A stretch of 64,000 nucleotides of DNA from Curtobacterium flaccumfaciens pv. betae (GTDB lineage: Bacteria > Actinomycetota > Actinomycetes > Actinomycetales > Microbacteriaceae), in the NCBI RefSeq assembly GCF_026241855.1, contig NZ_JAPJDC010000001.1, positions 1,984,001 through 2,048,000 of the forward strand, in the 5' to 3' direction. A model generated the notes under the pieces. That model ran no database searches, was not told where the DNA came from, and was given only the letters and a program-made list of their open reading frames with translations. This document shows positions 41,244-50,680 of this stretch, in pieces. How positions within the stretch are numbered: position 1 is the first letter of the stretch; each line of letters begins with the position of its first letter. Position numbers and translations under genes: made by a program.

Positions 41244-41267
41244 CCGGGCCGCCGGTCAGCGGCCCGG
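41244..41267 (-). terminator. Second hairpin between trpC and trpB
   Basis: A 9-bp stem (CCGGGCCGC with GCGGCCCGG) and a 6-base loop, nine bases after the trpC stop. Confidence 0.5.
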
Positions 41268-41275
41268 TGAGCCGG

Positions 41276-42070
41276 TCAGGCCTGGTCGGCGGCGTCGACG
41301 AACGACGCCAGGGTCGCGGCGGGGTCGTCACCCGTCACGAGCGCTTCGCCGACCAGCACGACGTCGGCGCCGGCTGCCCGGTAGTGGGCGACGTCGGCCG
41401 GACCGGAGACCGCGGACTCGGCGACCCGCACGACCCCGGTGGGGATGCGGTCGGCGAGCGACCCGAACAGGTCGCGGTCGAGCGAGAAGTCGGTCAGGTC
41501 ACGGGCGTTGACGCCGAGGATGCGGGCGCCGGCGTCGAGGCCACGCGTGACCTCGTCACCGGAGTGCGCCTCGACCAGCACGCGCATGCCGAGTTCTTCG
41601 GCCAGGGTGTGCAGTTCGACCAGGCGGGCCTGGTCGAGCGCCGCCACGATGAGCAGCACGACGTCGGCTCCGGATGCCCGGGCCTCGATCACCTGGTACG
41701 GGTCGGCGATGAAGTCCTTGCGGAGCACGGGGACCCCGACGCGGGCCTTCACGGCTTCGAGGTCGGCGAGGCTGCCGAGGAACTTGCGGCCCTCGGTCAG
41801 GACGCTGATCGTCGAGGCCCCACCACGCTCGTAGTCGGCGGCGAGGGCAGCCGGGTCGGCGATCGCGGCCATCGACCCGCGGGACGGGCTGGCGCGCTTG
41901 ACCTCGGCGATGATCTTCACCCGGCCACCCGGGCTCAGGAATGCGAGGGCGTCGAGCGGCGACGCCACCCGGTCGAGGTCGCGTTCGACGTCCGAGTACG
42001 GACGGTCGACACGACGGGCGGCGGCGTCCTCGAGCGCGCCCGCGACGAGGGTCTCGAGCACGTTCGGCAT
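41276..42070 (-). CDS. trpC: Indole-3-glycerol phosphate synthase
   Basis: Closes the indole ring in tryptophan synthesis, converting carboxyphenylaminodeoxyribulose phosphate to indole-3-glycerol phosphate. The 264-residue TIM barrel contains the catalytic Lys residues in [13 protein letters not shown] and [12 protein letters not shown], and the conserved Glu and Asn in VEAHSGDE and GVNARDL. It is not fused to TrpF or TrpD. ATG at 42070, ten bases after the small membrane protein gene. Confidence 0.97.
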   Translation of the reverse strand: MPNVLETLVAGALEDAAARRVDRPYSDVERDLDRVASPLDALAFLSPGGRVKIIAEVKRASPSRGSMAAIADPAALAADYERGGASTISVLTEGRKFLGSLADLEAVKARVGVPVLRKDFIADPYQVIEARASGADVVLLIVAALDQARLVELHTLAEELGMRVLVEAHSGDEVTRGLDAGARILGVNARDLTDFSLDRDLFGSLADRIPTGVVRVAESAVSGPADVAHYRAAGADVVLVGEALVTGDDPAATLASFVDAADQA

Positions 42071-42080
42071 CGGGAGACCC

Positions 42081-42320
42081 CTACTCGCCGTGGTGCTTGG
42101 GGACGAACTTCGGACCGTCGACGCCGTAGCCGGCCTTCTTCATCACGCCACCGACGATGAGGCCGATGAGGACGACGCCAGCGGAGGCCCAGACGCCCCA
42201 CGGCTGGTCGAACCAGAAGAACAGCGTGCCTGCCGCGAATCCGATCAGCATGATCACGACGGCGGTCCAGGCGGCCGGCGAGTGGCCTTCGCCGAGTTCT
42301 GCGGGCTCAGTGTTGCTCAC
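42081..42320 (-). CDS. Small membrane protein of the trp cluster (HGxxPAAW/DUF6704 type)
   Basis: A 79-residue protein with two hydrophobic segments (TAVVIMLIGFAAGTLFFWF and the stretch from VWASAGVVLIGLIVGGVM). Before the first helix it has GHSPAAWTAV, the signature of a small family encoded between trpE and trpC in Actinobacteria. It ends with a Lys/His-rich tail. The start is GTG at 42320, overlapping the upstream gene as GTGA. Function unknown; the position suggests a role with the TrpE-linked membrane protein. Confidence 0.88.
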   Translation of the reverse strand: MSNTEPAELGEGHSPAAWTAVVIMLIGFAAGTLFFWFDQPWGVWASAGVVLIGLIVGGVMKKAGYGVDGPKFVPKHHGE

Positions 42321-43015
42321 GGTGCTCCTCGTTCTGCTCCGGCGTCGTCGGTCGAGCGACGCCCTGTCGATCCTACCGTGTCGTCACTCGGCGCCCCCGC
42401 GCCCGCGCCGTCGGCGGTGGTCGGGTCCACGCCCGCGCTCAGGTCGTCCCAGTCGACGACCGCGTCGCGCTGGACGGGTGCTGCTGCACGTGCTGCCGCG
42501 GCGGCTCCGGCGGTGGCGGCACCGTACTTCCGGCTCGGGCCGGGCCAGGCGCGCTGGACGACGATGACGACCACGCCGAGCAGCACGGCGAGCACGCCGC
42601 CCGCGATCCCGACGGCGGGCCACGGGCTCACGGAGACGCTCGACACGACACCGCGGACGGCGCCGAGGTCACTGACCCCGGCGACCTCGCCGACGGCACC
42701 GCGTGCGGCGGCGATGGGGTCGCCGAGGGCGGTGATGCCGCTGACGACCACGCCGAGGCCGAGCAGGATCTCGACGGCGGCGAGCACGATGCGCAGCACC
42801 CGTCCCGCGATGGTCATCGCCAGGAAGAGCGCGAGGCTCGCGATCGCCAGCGCGGTGTACTGCGGCACGACCGCCGCCCCGTCGGCCGAGACCGTCGAGG
42901 TGACGGCGGCACCCGCGTGCAGACGGACGGTGAACCAGGTCTGGGTCCAGGCGAGCATGATGACGCCGGCGACCAGCAGCCCGGCGACGACGACGATCGG
43001 ACGCGAGCGCTTCAC
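42317..43015 (-). CDS. Tryptophan biosynthesis-associated membrane protein
   Basis: Integral membrane protein of 232 residues with four hydrophobic segments, matching the family found next to trpE in Actinobacteria (Trp_oprn_chp type). An Ala/Gly/Asp-rich cytoplasmic tail follows the last helix. Its role is unknown; the position suggests tryptophan or precursor transport, or anchoring of pathway enzymes. GTG at 43015 overlaps the trpE stop as GTGA. Confidence 0.88.
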   Translation of the reverse strand: MKRSRPIVVVAGLLVAGVIMLAWTQTWFTVRLHAGAAVTSTVSADGAAVVPQYTALAIASLALFLAMTIAGRVLRIVLAAVEILLGLGVVVSGITALGDPIAAARGAVGEVAGVSDLGAVRGVVSSVSVSPWPAVGIAGGVLAVLLGVVVIVVQRAWPGPSRKYGAATAGAAAAARAAAPVQRDAVVDWDDLSAGVDPTTADGAGAGAPSDDTVGSTGRRSTDDAGAERGAP

Positions 43016-44556
43016 GAGCGGACCTCGCGCATCCGGTTGGCCGTGGCGACGGCACGCAGCGGGGCGGCGGCCTTGTTGACCGCCTCGACGTGCTCGGTCT
43101 CCGGGTCGGAGTCCGCGACGAGTCCGGCACCGGCCTGCACGCGGGCGACGCCGTCCTTGATCAGGGCGGTGCGGATCGCGATCGCCAGGTCGGCGTCACC
43201 GGCGAAGTCGAAGTACCCGACGACACCGGCGTACGTACCGCGCTTCGCCGGCTCGAGCTCGTCGATGATCTCGAGCGCACGCGGCTTCGGCGCGCCCGAG
43301 AGCGTGCCGGCCGGGAACGTCGCCCGGAACACGTCGATCGCCGAGGCGTCGGGACGCATCCGCCCCTCGACGCTCGAAACCAGGTGCATGATGTGGCTGA
43401 ACCGCTCGACGGTCATGAACTCGGTGACGCTGACGGTGCCCGGCTCGCACACCTTCTGCAGGTCGTTGCGGGCGAGGTCGACGAGCATCAGGTGCTCGGC
43501 GCGCTCCTTCGGGTCGCCGAGCAGGTCCTCGCCGAGGTGGACGTCCGCTTCCGGGGTCGCACCACGCGGGCGGGACCCGGCGATCGGGTGCGTGATCGCG
43601 CGGTCGCCCTGCACCTTGACCAGCGCCTCCGGGGAAGCGCCGACGATCCAGAACCGCTCGTCGGCGGTGTCCGCGAGGGCGAGGAAGTACATGTACGGGC
43701 TCGGGTTCAGCGTCCGGAGCACCCGGTAGACGTCGAGCGGGTCGGCCGTGACCTCGTGGTCGAACCGCTGCGAGATGACGACCTGGAACACGTCACCGTC
43801 GCGGATGAAGCCCTTCGAGCGCTCGACGGCCGCCATGTAGTCGGCCGGGCTCGTGCGGTGGGTCGGGGTCGGCTCGGCGATCTCGAACGCCTCGGCGACG
43901 GTCGCGACGCTCGGCTGCACCAGGTCGCCCTGCATGCGGTCGAGGCGCTGCTGCGCGTCCGCCCAGAGGGTGTCCGCGTCGTCGGTGCCGTCGTTCAGCA
44001 CGCTCGCGACCAGCAGCACGAGACCGGTGCGGTGGTCGAGCGCGGCGAGTTCGGAGACGAACGACAGGGCCTGTCCGGGGACGTCGAAGTCGGCCGGCGG
44101 CACGTTCGGCAGGTGCTCGAGCTGCCGCACGGCCTCCCACCCGATGAAGCCGACGGTGCCGCCGACGAGCGGCGGCGAGCCGGGCACCCGCGGTGTGGCC
44201 CAGCGCTCGTGCAACCGTGCGAGGACCTCGAGGGGGGCGCCGTCGAGCGACCCGACGGCGCGCTCGGCGTCGATGCCGGTGTCGATCCAGGCCGCACGGT
44301 CGCCCTCCTGCGTCAGGACGCCGAAGCTCCGCACGCCGACGAACGACCAGCGTGACCACAGGCCACCCTGACCGGCGGACTCGAGCAGGAAGGACCCGGG
44401 GCGGCCGTCGGCGAGTTTGCGGTAGACGCCGACCGGCGTCTCGCTGTCGCCGTACAGCGCGCGGACGACCGGCAGGACGCGGTGGTCGCCGAGCAGGCCG
44501 TCGAACTCCGGTCGGGAGGTCGTGTGCGGGGTCTCGGAGATCGTCGCGGTGGTCAT
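43012..44556 (-). CDS. trpE: Anthranilate synthase component I
   Basis: Converts chorismate to anthranilate with ammonia delivered by TrpG, which is not encoded in the window. The 514-residue protein has the chorismate-binding core: FQVVISQRFDHEV, PSPYMYFL, GASPEALVKV, the ITHPIAGSRPRG stretch, VDLARNDLQKVC, and LSGAPKPRALEIIDELEP. An LLESA motif in the N-terminal part matches the tryptophan feedback site of the family. ATG at 44556 overlaps the hisI stop as ATGA, so his and trp genes are translationally linked. Confidence 0.97.
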   Translation of the reverse strand: MTTATISETPHTTSRPEFDGLLGDHRVLPVVRALYGDSETPVGVYRKLADGRPGSFLLESAGQGGLWSRWSFVGVRSFGVLTQEGDRAAWIDTGIDAERAVGSLDGAPLEVLARLHERWATPRVPGSPPLVGGTVGFIGWEAVRQLEHLPNVPPADFDVPGQALSFVSELAALDHRTGLVLLVASVLNDGTDDADTLWADAQQRLDRMQGDLVQPSVATVAEAFEIAEPTPTHRTSPADYMAAVERSKGFIRDGDVFQVVISQRFDHEVTADPLDVYRVLRTLNPSPYMYFLALADTADERFWIVGASPEALVKVQGDRAITHPIAGSRPRGATPEADVHLGEDLLGDPKERAEHLMLVDLARNDLQKVCEPGTVSVTEFMTVERFSHIMHLVSSVEGRMRPDASAIDVFRATFPAGTLSGAPKPRALEIIDELEPAKRGTYAGVVGYFDFAGDADLAIAIRTALIKDGVARVQAGAGLVADSDPETEHVEAVNKAAAPLRAVATANRMREVRS

Positions 44557-44951
44557 CGGGTCGGCTCCACGGCCGTGTCCGCCGGCGCGGACATCGTCAC
44601 GGGCGCGAGCGGGTCGACGTCGAAGCACCGGTGCGCACCGGTGTGGCACGCAGCCCCGACCTGCTGCACCGTGACGAGGAGCGTGTCGTCGTCGCAGTCC
44701 AGTGCAGCACCTCGGACGTACTGGGCGTGTCCCGACGTGTCGCCCTTGCGCCAGTACTCGTTCCGCGACCGCGACCAGAAGGTCACACGGCCTTCGGTGA
44801 GGGTGCGGCGGAGGGCTTCCCGGTCCATGTAGCCGAGCATGAGGACGTCCTTCGACGATTCCTCCTGCACGATGGCGGGGAGCAGGCCGTCCGCACCGAA
44901 GTGTGCGCGGTCGAGGACCGCCTCGGTGTCGGTGCTGGTGCTGTCGGTCAT
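44553..44951 (-). CDS. hisI: Phosphoribosyl-AMP cyclohydrolase
   Basis: Third step of histidine synthesis; opens the adenine ring of phosphoribosyl-AMP. The 132-residue protein is the monofunctional form, without a HisE domain. It has the metal-binding Asp cluster DCDDD, the Cys/His motif CHTGAHRCF, and TFWSRSRNEYWRKGDTSGH for substrate binding. ATG at 44951 with AGGAG upstream; a TAGGCT box nine bases before the ATG suggests that a leaderless transcript also starts here. Confidence 0.96.
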   Translation of the reverse strand: MTDSTSTDTEAVLDRAHFGADGLLPAIVQEESSKDVLMLGYMDREALRRTLTEGRVTFWSRSRNEYWRKGDTSGHAQYVRGAALDCDDDTLLVTVQQVGAACHTGAHRCFDVDPLAPVTMSAPADTAVEPTR

Positions 44952-44960
44952 GAGGCTCCT

Positions 44961-44966
44961 AGCCTA
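44961..44966 (-). promoter_or_regulatory. -10 box before hisI
   Basis: TAGGCT in the 25-base hisF-hisI gap, nine bases before the ATG. It could start an internal hisI-trpE transcript. Confidence 0.45.
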
Positions 44967-44976
44967 CGGCGGCGGA

Positions 44977-45747
44977 TCAGCGGACGGTGTGGCCGGTCGC
45001 GCGGAGCGCGGCCTTCACGTCCCCCACGGTCATCTCGCCACGGTGGAAGACACTGGCGGCGAGGACTGCATCCGCTCCCGCGTCGACGGCCGGGGCGAAG
45101 TGCTCGACGCGACCCGCGCCTCCCGAGGCGATCACCGGGACGGACGAGACGGCGCGCACCGCGGCCACGAGTTCGAGGTCGAACCCGTTCTTCGTGCCGT
45201 CGGCGTCGATGGAGTTGACGAGCAGCTCCCCCGCGCCGCGCTCGACGGCCTCGCGTGCCCACGCGATGGCGTCGAGGTCGGACTCGGTCCGCCCGCCGTG
45301 GGTGGTGACCACGAAGCCCGACGGCATCCGGTCGGAGCGCTTGACGTCGAGCGACAGCACGACGGCCTGGGCACCGAACCGGTCGGCGATCTCGCCGATG
45401 AGCTCGTGCCGGGCGATGGCCGCGCTGTTCACGCCGATCTTGTCCGCGCCGCACTGCTGCAGCCGCGAGACGTCGTCGACGCTGCGGACCCCGCCGCCGA
45501 CGGTGAGCGGGATGAAGACCTGCTCGGCCGTCCGGGTCACGGTGTCGTACATCGTCGCCCGGTTCTCGACCGTGGCGCCGACGTCGAGGAAGGTCAGCTC
45601 GTCGGCACCCTGCTCGTAGTACCGAGCCGCGAGTTCGACGGGGTCACCGGCGTCCTGCAGGTCGAGGAAGTTCACGCCCTTGACGACGCGGCCGCCCTTG
45701 ACGTCGAGGCACGGGATGACCCGGACCGACACGCCACCGGGGGTCAC
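44977..45747 (-). CDS. hisF: Imidazole glycerol phosphate synthase subunit HisF
   Basis: Cyclase subunit that, with HisH, makes imidazole glycerol phosphate and AICAR. The 256-residue half-barrel repeat has the catalytic Asp residues in [14 protein letters not shown] and LSLDVKRSD, plus phosphate loops TVGGGVRSV and [10 protein letters not shown]. The start is GTG at 45747, overlapping the hisG stop as GTGA. HisH is not in the window. Confidence 0.97.
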   Translation of the reverse strand: MTPGGVSVRVIPCLDVKGGRVVKGVNFLDLQDAGDPVELAARYYEQGADELTFLDVGATVENRATMYDTVTRTAEQVFIPLTVGGGVRSVDDVSRLQQCGADKIGVNSAAIARHELIGEIADRFGAQAVVLSLDVKRSDRMPSGFVVTTHGGRTESDLDAIAWAREAVERGAGELLVNSIDADGTKNGFDLELVAAVRAVSSVPVIASGGAGRVEHFAPAVDAGADAVLAASVFHRGEMTVGDVKAALRATGHTVR

Positions 45748-46583
45748 AGGCGTGCGGCGTGGATCGGGCTGACGAGGATCGCCCGGGCGCCGAGGTCGTA
45801 GAGCGCGTCCATGATGAGGTTCGCGTCGTCGCGCGGGATCATCACGCGGACCGCGGCCCAGTCACGGTCGTGCAGCGGCGACACCGTGGGTGACTCGATG
45901 CCGGACGCCACCGCGGTCGCCTGCTCGAGCAGGGCCGTGGGGACGTCGTAGTCGAGCATCACGTAGCCACGGGCAACGAGGACGCCCTGCAGGCGTCGGC
46001 GGAGCACGTCGATGCCCGGGATGGTCTCGTCGGTGGAGACGAGCACCGCGGTCGACTCGAGGATCACCGGGCCGAAGATCTCGAGGCCCGCCTGCCGGAG
46101 CGTGCTGCCCGTCGACACGACGTCGGCCACGGCGTCGGCGACCCCGAGCCGCACGGCGCTCTCGACCGCGCCGTCGAGCTTCACGAGCGTCGAGCTGACC
46201 CCGTGCTCGGCGAGGAAGGCACCGACCAGGCCGGGGTAGCTCGTGGCCACGCGGACGCCGTCGAGGTCCTGCAGCGAGGCGAACCGACCGGGCGTGCCGG
46301 CGAACCGGAAGGTGGAGTCGGCGAAGCCGAGCGCGTCGACCTCGTGCGCCTCGGACCCGGAGTCGAGCAGCAGGTCGCGGCCGGTGATGCCGACGTCGAG
46401 CGCGCCGGACCCCACGTACGTGGCGATGTCCCGCGGGCGGAGGAAGAAGAACTCGACGCCGTTGCGCTCGTCGAGCAGGTGCAGCGCCTTCGGGTCGCGG
46501 CGGCCGGCGTACCCGGCCTCCCGCAGCATGTCGGACGCGGTCTCGGACAGGGAGCCCTTGTTGGGCACGGCGATGCGGAGCAT
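45744..46583 (-). CDS. hisG: ATP phosphoribosyltransferase (long form)
   Basis: First, feedback-controlled step of histidine synthesis: ATP plus PRPP to phosphoribosyl-ATP. The 279-residue length includes the C-terminal histidine-binding regulatory domain, so this is the long, HisZ-independent form. The start [14 protein letters not shown] and the stretch VATSYPGLV are characteristic, and the PRPP loop is in [20 protein letters not shown] at 46583. It follows hisE after 58 bases. Confidence 0.97.
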   Translation of the reverse strand: MLRIAVPNKGSLSETASDMLREAGYAGRRDPKALHLLDERNGVEFFFLRPRDIATYVGSGALDVGITGRDLLLDSGSEAHEVDALGFADSTFRFAGTPGRFASLQDLDGVRVATSYPGLVGAFLAEHGVSSTLVKLDGAVESAVRLGVADAVADVVSTGSTLRQAGLEIFGPVILESTAVLVSTDETIPGIDVLRRRLQGVLVARGYVMLDYDVPTALLEQATAVASGIESPTVSPLHDRDWAAVRVMIPRDDANLIMDALYDLGARAILVSPIHAARL

Positions 46584-46641
46584 CAGTGGGTCTGCTTTCT
46601 GTGGGGTCGTCGGCGGTCGTCGGTGCGCCGGGCGGCGCTTC

Positions 46642-46905
46642 CTACAGATGTCGCCAGACGTCCGCCGGGGTGAGCCCCTTGGCGACCATGAGGACCTGGA
46701 GGTGGTAGATCAGCTGCGAGATCTCCTCCGAGGTACGCTCGTCGCCCTCGTACTCGGCCGCCATCCAGACCTCGGCGGCTTCTTCCACGATCTTCTTGCC
46801 GATCTGGTGCACGCCGGCGTCCAGTTCGGCGACGGTGCCGGAGCCCTCGGGGCGCGTACGCGCCTTCTCGGTGAGCTCCTGGAACAGGTCGTCGAACGTC
46901 TTCAC
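46642..46905 (-). CDS. hisE: Phosphoribosyl-ATP pyrophosphatase
   Basis: Second step of histidine synthesis; removes pyrophosphate from phosphoribosyl-ATP. The 87-residue monofunctional protein has the MazG-like helices with [14 protein letters not shown] carrying the metal-binding Glu residues. I chose GTG at 46905 because the protein then starts [10 protein letters not shown] as in homologues, and a TAGCCT box lies seven bases upstream. An alternative GTG at 47010 overlaps the rpe stop as GTGA and would add a 35-residue low-complexity extension. Confidence 0.93.
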   Translation of the reverse strand: MKTFDDLFQELTEKARTRPEGSGTVAELDAGVHQIGKKIVEEAAEVWMAAEYEGDERTSEEISQLIYHLQVLMVAKGLTPADVWRHL

Positions 46906-46912
46906 GGGGTCC

Positions 46913-46918
46913 AGGCTA
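46913..46918 (-). promoter_or_regulatory. -10 box of hisE, probably leaderless
   Basis: TAGCCT, seven bases before the hisE GTG. If used, it is the first promoter of the his-trp block. Confidence 0.5.
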
Positions 46919-47006
46919 CCGGTCTCCGCCGACGCTGCCGACGCACCGTCCGGACGGGAGGCAGTGGTCGCCTCGGTGACGCCGGTGCGCTCCGGCGCTC
47001 CCCCGG

Positions 47007-47666
47007 TCACGAGCGCGCCCGAGCGGCGGCCTCGCGCAGGTCGGCGATGCGCGCGGCGGGTTCGCCGCCGTACACCGCGGAGCCCGCCACCAGGGTGTCG
47101 GCACCGCTCCGGACGGCCTCGGGCACGGTGTCGACCGCGATCCCGCCGTCCACCTCGAGCCAGACGTCGAGCCCGGACGCGTCGACGGCAGCGCGGGCGT
47201 CGGCGAGCTTCGGCATCACGGACGGCATGAAGGACTGGCCGCCGAACCCGGGCTCGACCGTCATCAGCAGGATCATGTCGTAGGCGTCGAGGTGGTGCAG
47301 CACCTGCGTGATCGGGGTGCCGGGCTTCACTGCGACGGCGGCCCGGGCACCGTTCGACCGGATCGCCGCGGCGGTCGCCACCGGGTCGTCGGCTGCCTCG
47401 AAGTGGAACGTGACGCTCGACGCGCCCGTCTCGGCGTACTTCGGCGCGTTGCGGTCGGCATCGGTGATCATCAGGTGCACGTCGAGCGGCACCGGCGACA
47501 CCTGCTGCAGGCGCTGCACGATCGGCAGCCCGAGCGTCAGGTTCGGGACGAAGTGGTTGTCCATCACGTCGACGTGCACCAGGTCGGCGGTCTCGATGCG
47601 CTGGAGTTCGCGCTCGAGGTTCGCGAAGTCGGCGGACAGGATGCTCGGCGAGATGCGGATCGTCAC
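47007..47666 (-). CDS. rpe: Ribulose-phosphate 3-epimerase
   Basis: Interconverts ribulose 5-phosphate and xylulose 5-phosphate in the pentose phosphate pathway. The 219-residue TIM barrel has the conserved [16 protein letters not shown], the metal ligands in [17 protein letters not shown], the His in DVHLMI, and [12 protein letters not shown]. Start GTG at 47666 with a TAGGCT box six bases upstream and no Shine-Dalgarno. It lies between rsmB and hisE, the order common in Actinobacteria. Confidence 0.97.
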   Translation of the reverse strand: MTIRISPSILSADFANLERELQRIETADLVHVDVMDNHFVPNLTLGLPIVQRLQQVSPVPLDVHLMITDADRNAPKYAETGASSVTFHFEAADDPVATAAAIRSNGARAAVAVKPGTPITQVLHHLDAYDMILLMTVEPGFGGQSFMPSVMPKLADARAAVDASGLDVWLEVDGGIAVDTVPEAVRSGADTLVAGSAVYGGEPAARIADLREAAARARS

Positions 47667-47672
47667 CGGGCA

Positions 47673-47678
47673 AGCCTA
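47673..47678 (-). promoter_or_regulatory. -10 box of rpe, probably leaderless
   Basis: TAGGCT, six bases before the rpe GTG; the same hexamer and spacing as in polA. Confidence 0.55.
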
Positions 47679-47701
47679 CCGGCGTGCCGTGGGCCGGGGC
47701 C

Positions 47702-49270
47702 TCAGTCGACGCGACGGAACAGCGCGATGAACATCGCGTCCGTCCCGATCCGGTGCGGCCACAGCTGCGCCGTGGCACCGTCCGCGATCTCGGGGTCGCG
47801 CGCGGCGACACCCCGGACGATCGTGGCGGTGTCGAGCTGCTCGAGCCGGTCCCCGTGCCGCCCCATCAGCGCGTCGACCTGGCCGCGGGTCTCGGCCAGG
47901 TGCGGCGAGCACGTCACGTACGCCAGGGTCCCACCCGGTGCGAGCACCCGGACGGCGGCGTCGAGCAGTTCGGTCTGCAGGGCAGCGAGCTCCTCGACGT
48001 CCTCGGGGAGCTTCCGCCAACGGGCCTCCGGCCGGCGACGCAGCGCGCCGAGCCCGGTGCACGGGGCGTCGAGCAGGATGCGGTCGAAGGTCATCCCGGT
48101 GCCGTCGCGGCCGTACCGACGGGCGTCGCCCTCGACGACCCGCACGTGGTCACCGAACACGCCGAGGGCGTTCCGCACGAGTCCGGCCCGGGCGGGCACG
48201 AGCTCGTTGGCGACCAGGGTCGCCCCGCCCTGCTGCGCCTCGGCGGCGAGCAGCGCGGCCTTGCCGCCGGGCCCGGCGCACATGTCGAGCCATCGCTCCC
48301 CCGCACGCACGTCCGACGAGCGGCTCAGCGCCAGCGCGGCGAGCTGCGACCCCTCGTCCTGCACGCGCAGGCGTCCGGCGGCGACGCCCGGCACGCGCGC
48401 CGGGTCGCCGCTGATGCCGCGGATGCCGACGGGCGACACCGGCGCGGCGTCCGCCTGCACGACGGGCTCGTCAGCCCGGACGGGAGGCACGGTGCCGGTC
48501 GCGCCGTCGGCCTCCGGTTCGTCGTCCGCGGGCACCAGGGCCGCGGGCACGTCGTCCGCACCGGTCGCGTCGGCGAACGCGGCGTCGGTGTCGTCGTCTG
48601 GGGAAGTGCGGGCGGTCGCGGTGGCGATGTCCTCGTCGGTGGCGAGTCCGGGCAGGGCCGCGAGCTGCACCCGGGGTGCGGCGTTGTCGGCGGCGAGCAG
48701 GGCGGCGAGCTCGTCGCGGGAGCGCTCGGCGGCCAGGGCGTCGCGGAGCGCCGAGACGACCCAGACGGGGTGCGACCAGCGGGTGGCGAGCAGGGCGTCC
48801 CCGGCGCGGCCCTCGGTGATCAGGGCGTCCCACTCCTGATCGGTGCGGGCGGCGATCTTGCGCATCACGGCGTTCACGAACCCGGTCGCGCGGCGGGCGC
48901 CGACCTCGCGGGCGAGTTCGACCGTGGCGTCGACGGCGGCGTGCGTCGGCGTGCGCATGGCGAGCAGCTGGTGCGCACCGAGGCGCATCACGTCGAGGAC
49001 GTCCGCCTCGATGTTCTCGGCCCGGCGACCGGAGGCCAGCGCGATGATCACGTCGTAGCGGCCGAGCATCCGGATCGACCCGTAGGTGAGCTCGGTCGCG
49101 AACCCGGCGTCGCGGGCGGTGAGCCCGGCGCGGCGGATGCGCGTCGGCAGCAGCAGGTTCGCGTAGGCGTCGTCCACCTGCACGGCGCGGAGCACGTCGA
49201 ACGCCACGCGGCGGGCACTCGCCGGACGCGGGCCGCGGCGGGCGCCCTGGGGCTTCGTCTGGGGGCTCAT
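47702..49270 (-). CDS. rsmB: 16S rRNA (cytosine-C5)-methyltransferase, RsmB/Sun family
   Basis: Methylates cytosine 967-equivalent in 16S rRNA using S-adenosylmethionine. The 522-residue protein has an N-terminal NusB-like RNA-binding domain (about 18-145), then the methyltransferase with SAM motif [10 protein letters not shown] (329-338), DAPCTGLG (401-408) and the catalytic Cys in TCSPH (453-457). Between the domains lies an acidic, low-complexity segment of about 65 residues (216-282, Asp/Ala/Pro-rich) that homologues lack. ATG at 49270 overlaps the fmt stop as ATGA. Confidence 0.95.
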   Translation of the reverse strand: MSPQTKPQGARRGPRPASARRVAFDVLRAVQVDDAYANLLLPTRIRRAGLTARDAGFATELTYGSIRMLGRYDVIIALASGRRAENIEADVLDVMRLGAHQLLAMRTPTHAAVDATVELAREVGARRATGFVNAVMRKIAARTDQEWDALITEGRAGDALLATRWSHPVWVVSALRDALAAERSRDELAALLAADNAAPRVQLAALPGLATDEDIATATARTSPDDDTDAAFADATGADDVPAALVPADDEPEADGATGTVPPVRADEPVVQADAAPVSPVGIRGISGDPARVPGVAAGRLRVQDEGSQLAALALSRSSDVRAGERWLDMCAGPGGKAALLAAEAQQGGATLVANELVPARAGLVRNALGVFGDHVRVVEGDARRYGRDGTGMTFDRILLDAPCTGLGALRRRPEARWRKLPEDVEELAALQTELLDAAVRVLAPGGTLAYVTCSPHLAETRGQVDALMGRHGDRLEQLDTATIVRGVAARDPEIADGATAQLWPHRIGTDAMFIALFRRVD

Positions 49271-50202
49271 GCGAGGACCTTCCCGTCCAGTTCGCCGAGG
49301 CCACGGGCCCAGGCGGCGGCGTCCATCGCCTTCTTGCCGGCCGGCTGCACCTCGAGCAGCACCAGCGGGGTGTCGGCGGTCCCGACCAGCAGCCGACCGC
49401 CGTGGAGTGCGAGCGCACCCGGCGCGAGCGACGGGGCGGGGTCCTGCGTGCCTCCCGGCTCCGTCCTGCTGCGGAGCAGCTTCACGCGGGTCTCGCCCAG
49501 GTGGGCGTACGCGCCGGGCTCGGGCGTGACCCCGCGCAGCCGCGCGTGCACGACGGTGGCGGGCGCGGCGAAGTCGATGCGGCCGTCGTCGATCGTGAGC
49601 TTCGGGGCGACCGTGGGCTCGCCGGACTGCTCGGTCGCGACGGCGGTGCCGTCGGCGATGGCGTCCACGACGTCCGCCACCACGTCGGCGCCGACCTCGG
49701 CCATCGCCGCGAGGACCTCGCCCGAGGTCGCCTCGGGGTCGATCTCGAAGGGCGGCGCGGCGTAGACCGGGCCGGCGTCGAGCGCCTCGACCAGCTGGAA
49801 GACCGTGGCGGCGGTCCGGGTGTCGCCGGCCATCACCGCACGCTGCACGGGAGCAGCACCGCGGTACGCCGGCAGGTCGGAGAAGTGCAGGTTGATCCAG
49901 CCGTGCCTCGGGGCGTCGAGCGCCGGGCGGCGGAGCAGTGCACCGTAGGCGACGATCACGCCGAGGTCGACGTCGAGGTCCGCGATCCGGGCGGTGACGG
50001 CGTCGTCGACGCGCGAGGCCTCGATGACCGGCAGTCCGAGCTCCGCGGCCACGACGGCCACCGGGGTCGGGGTGAGGACACGCTTGCGGCCCTGCGGGGT
50101 GGCCGGCCGCGTGAGCACCGCGACGATCTCGTGGTCGGACGCCGCCAGACGGCGGAGGGTGGGGACGGCCGCAGCGGGGCTGCCGGCGACGACGAGACGC
50201 AT
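49267..50202 (-). CDS. fmt: Methionyl-tRNA formyltransferase
   Basis: Formylates initiator Met-tRNA with 10-formyltetrahydrofolate. The 311-residue protein starts RLVVAGSPAAAVPTL, has the formyl-donor site VAYGALL, the catalytic Asn-His in NLHFSDLPAYRGAAP and the conserved ATVFQLVEALDAG. The C-terminal tRNA-binding domain (RGVTPEPGAYAHL) is complete. ATG at 50202 with GGGAGGA upstream. The peptide deformylase gene often next to fmt is absent here; the neighbours are two plus-strand genes. Confidence 0.96.
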   Translation of the reverse strand: MRLVVAGSPAAAVPTLRRLAASDHEIVAVLTRPATPQGRKRVLTPTPVAVVAAELGLPVIEASRVDDAVTARIADLDVDLGVIVAYGALLRRPALDAPRHGWINLHFSDLPAYRGAAPVQRAVMAGDTRTAATVFQLVEALDAGPVYAAPPFEIDPEATSGEVLAAMAEVGADVVADVVDAIADGTAVATEQSGEPTVAPKLTIDDGRIDFAAPATVVHARLRGVTPEPGAYAHLGETRVKLLRSRTEPGGTQDPAPSLAPGALALHGGRLLVGTADTPLVLLEVQPAGKKAMDAAAWARGLGELDGKVLA

Positions 50203-50336
50203 GGGCTCGATCCTCCCACGCCGAGGGGCCCACCCGACCCCGACCGCCTGTCCGGAGCACGCGGTGCTCGGCACAGCCTGTGCACCAGCAGAGCGTGGGC
50301 TGCGTACGTTCTGGCGGTATCGACGGAAGGAGCACC

Positions 50337-50666
50337 ATGACCGACCGAGACCTACCCATCCCGGACTTCGACCACGTCCCGCTCGGCAACCTGACGGAGC
50401 ACCTGACGGCCCTCGACCGCGAGCAGCTCGAGGTGCTGCTCGACCACGAGAACGCCCACGGTGCACGGTTGCCGGTGCTGGAGCGGATCCGTCACCGGAT
50501 CGAGGCCCTGGACGGTGGTGCGGAGCCGACCGGTTCCGTGCCGGAGCACCTCCCCGAGACGTCTGCGGGGGCTTCGGCACCAGCGGACGTCACGCCGGCC
50601 ACCGCCGGTCCGACGATCAACCCGCCGTCCCACGGCGTGCCCACCAACCCCGCGCAGCCGCGCTGA
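50337..50666 (+). CDS. Conserved hypothetical protein
   Basis: A 109-residue soluble protein I cannot assign to a function. The first 60 residues look folded and helical (PDFDHVPLGNLTEHLTAL, then LDHENAHGARLPVLERIRHR); the last 45 are Pro/Ala/Gly/Thr-rich and probably disordered. Similar short proteins occur in Microbacteriaceae next to small membrane proteins. ATG at 50337 with GGAAGGAG five bases upstream, a very good ribosome site. Fourteen bases separate it from the DUF4383 gene, so the two form a plus-strand operon inside a minus-strand region. Confidence 0.82.
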   Translation: MTDRDLPIPDFDHVPLGNLTEHLTALDREQLEVLLDHENAHGARLPVLERIRHRIEALDGGAEPTGSVPEHLPETSAGASAPADVTPATAGPTINPPSHGVPTNPAQPR

Positions 50667-50680
50667 GATCAGGAGACACC

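Noticed and set aside
46906..47010. hisE start at 47010
   Set aside because: Possible by GTGA overlap with rpe, but the added 35 residues are low complexity and the leaderless box supports 46905.
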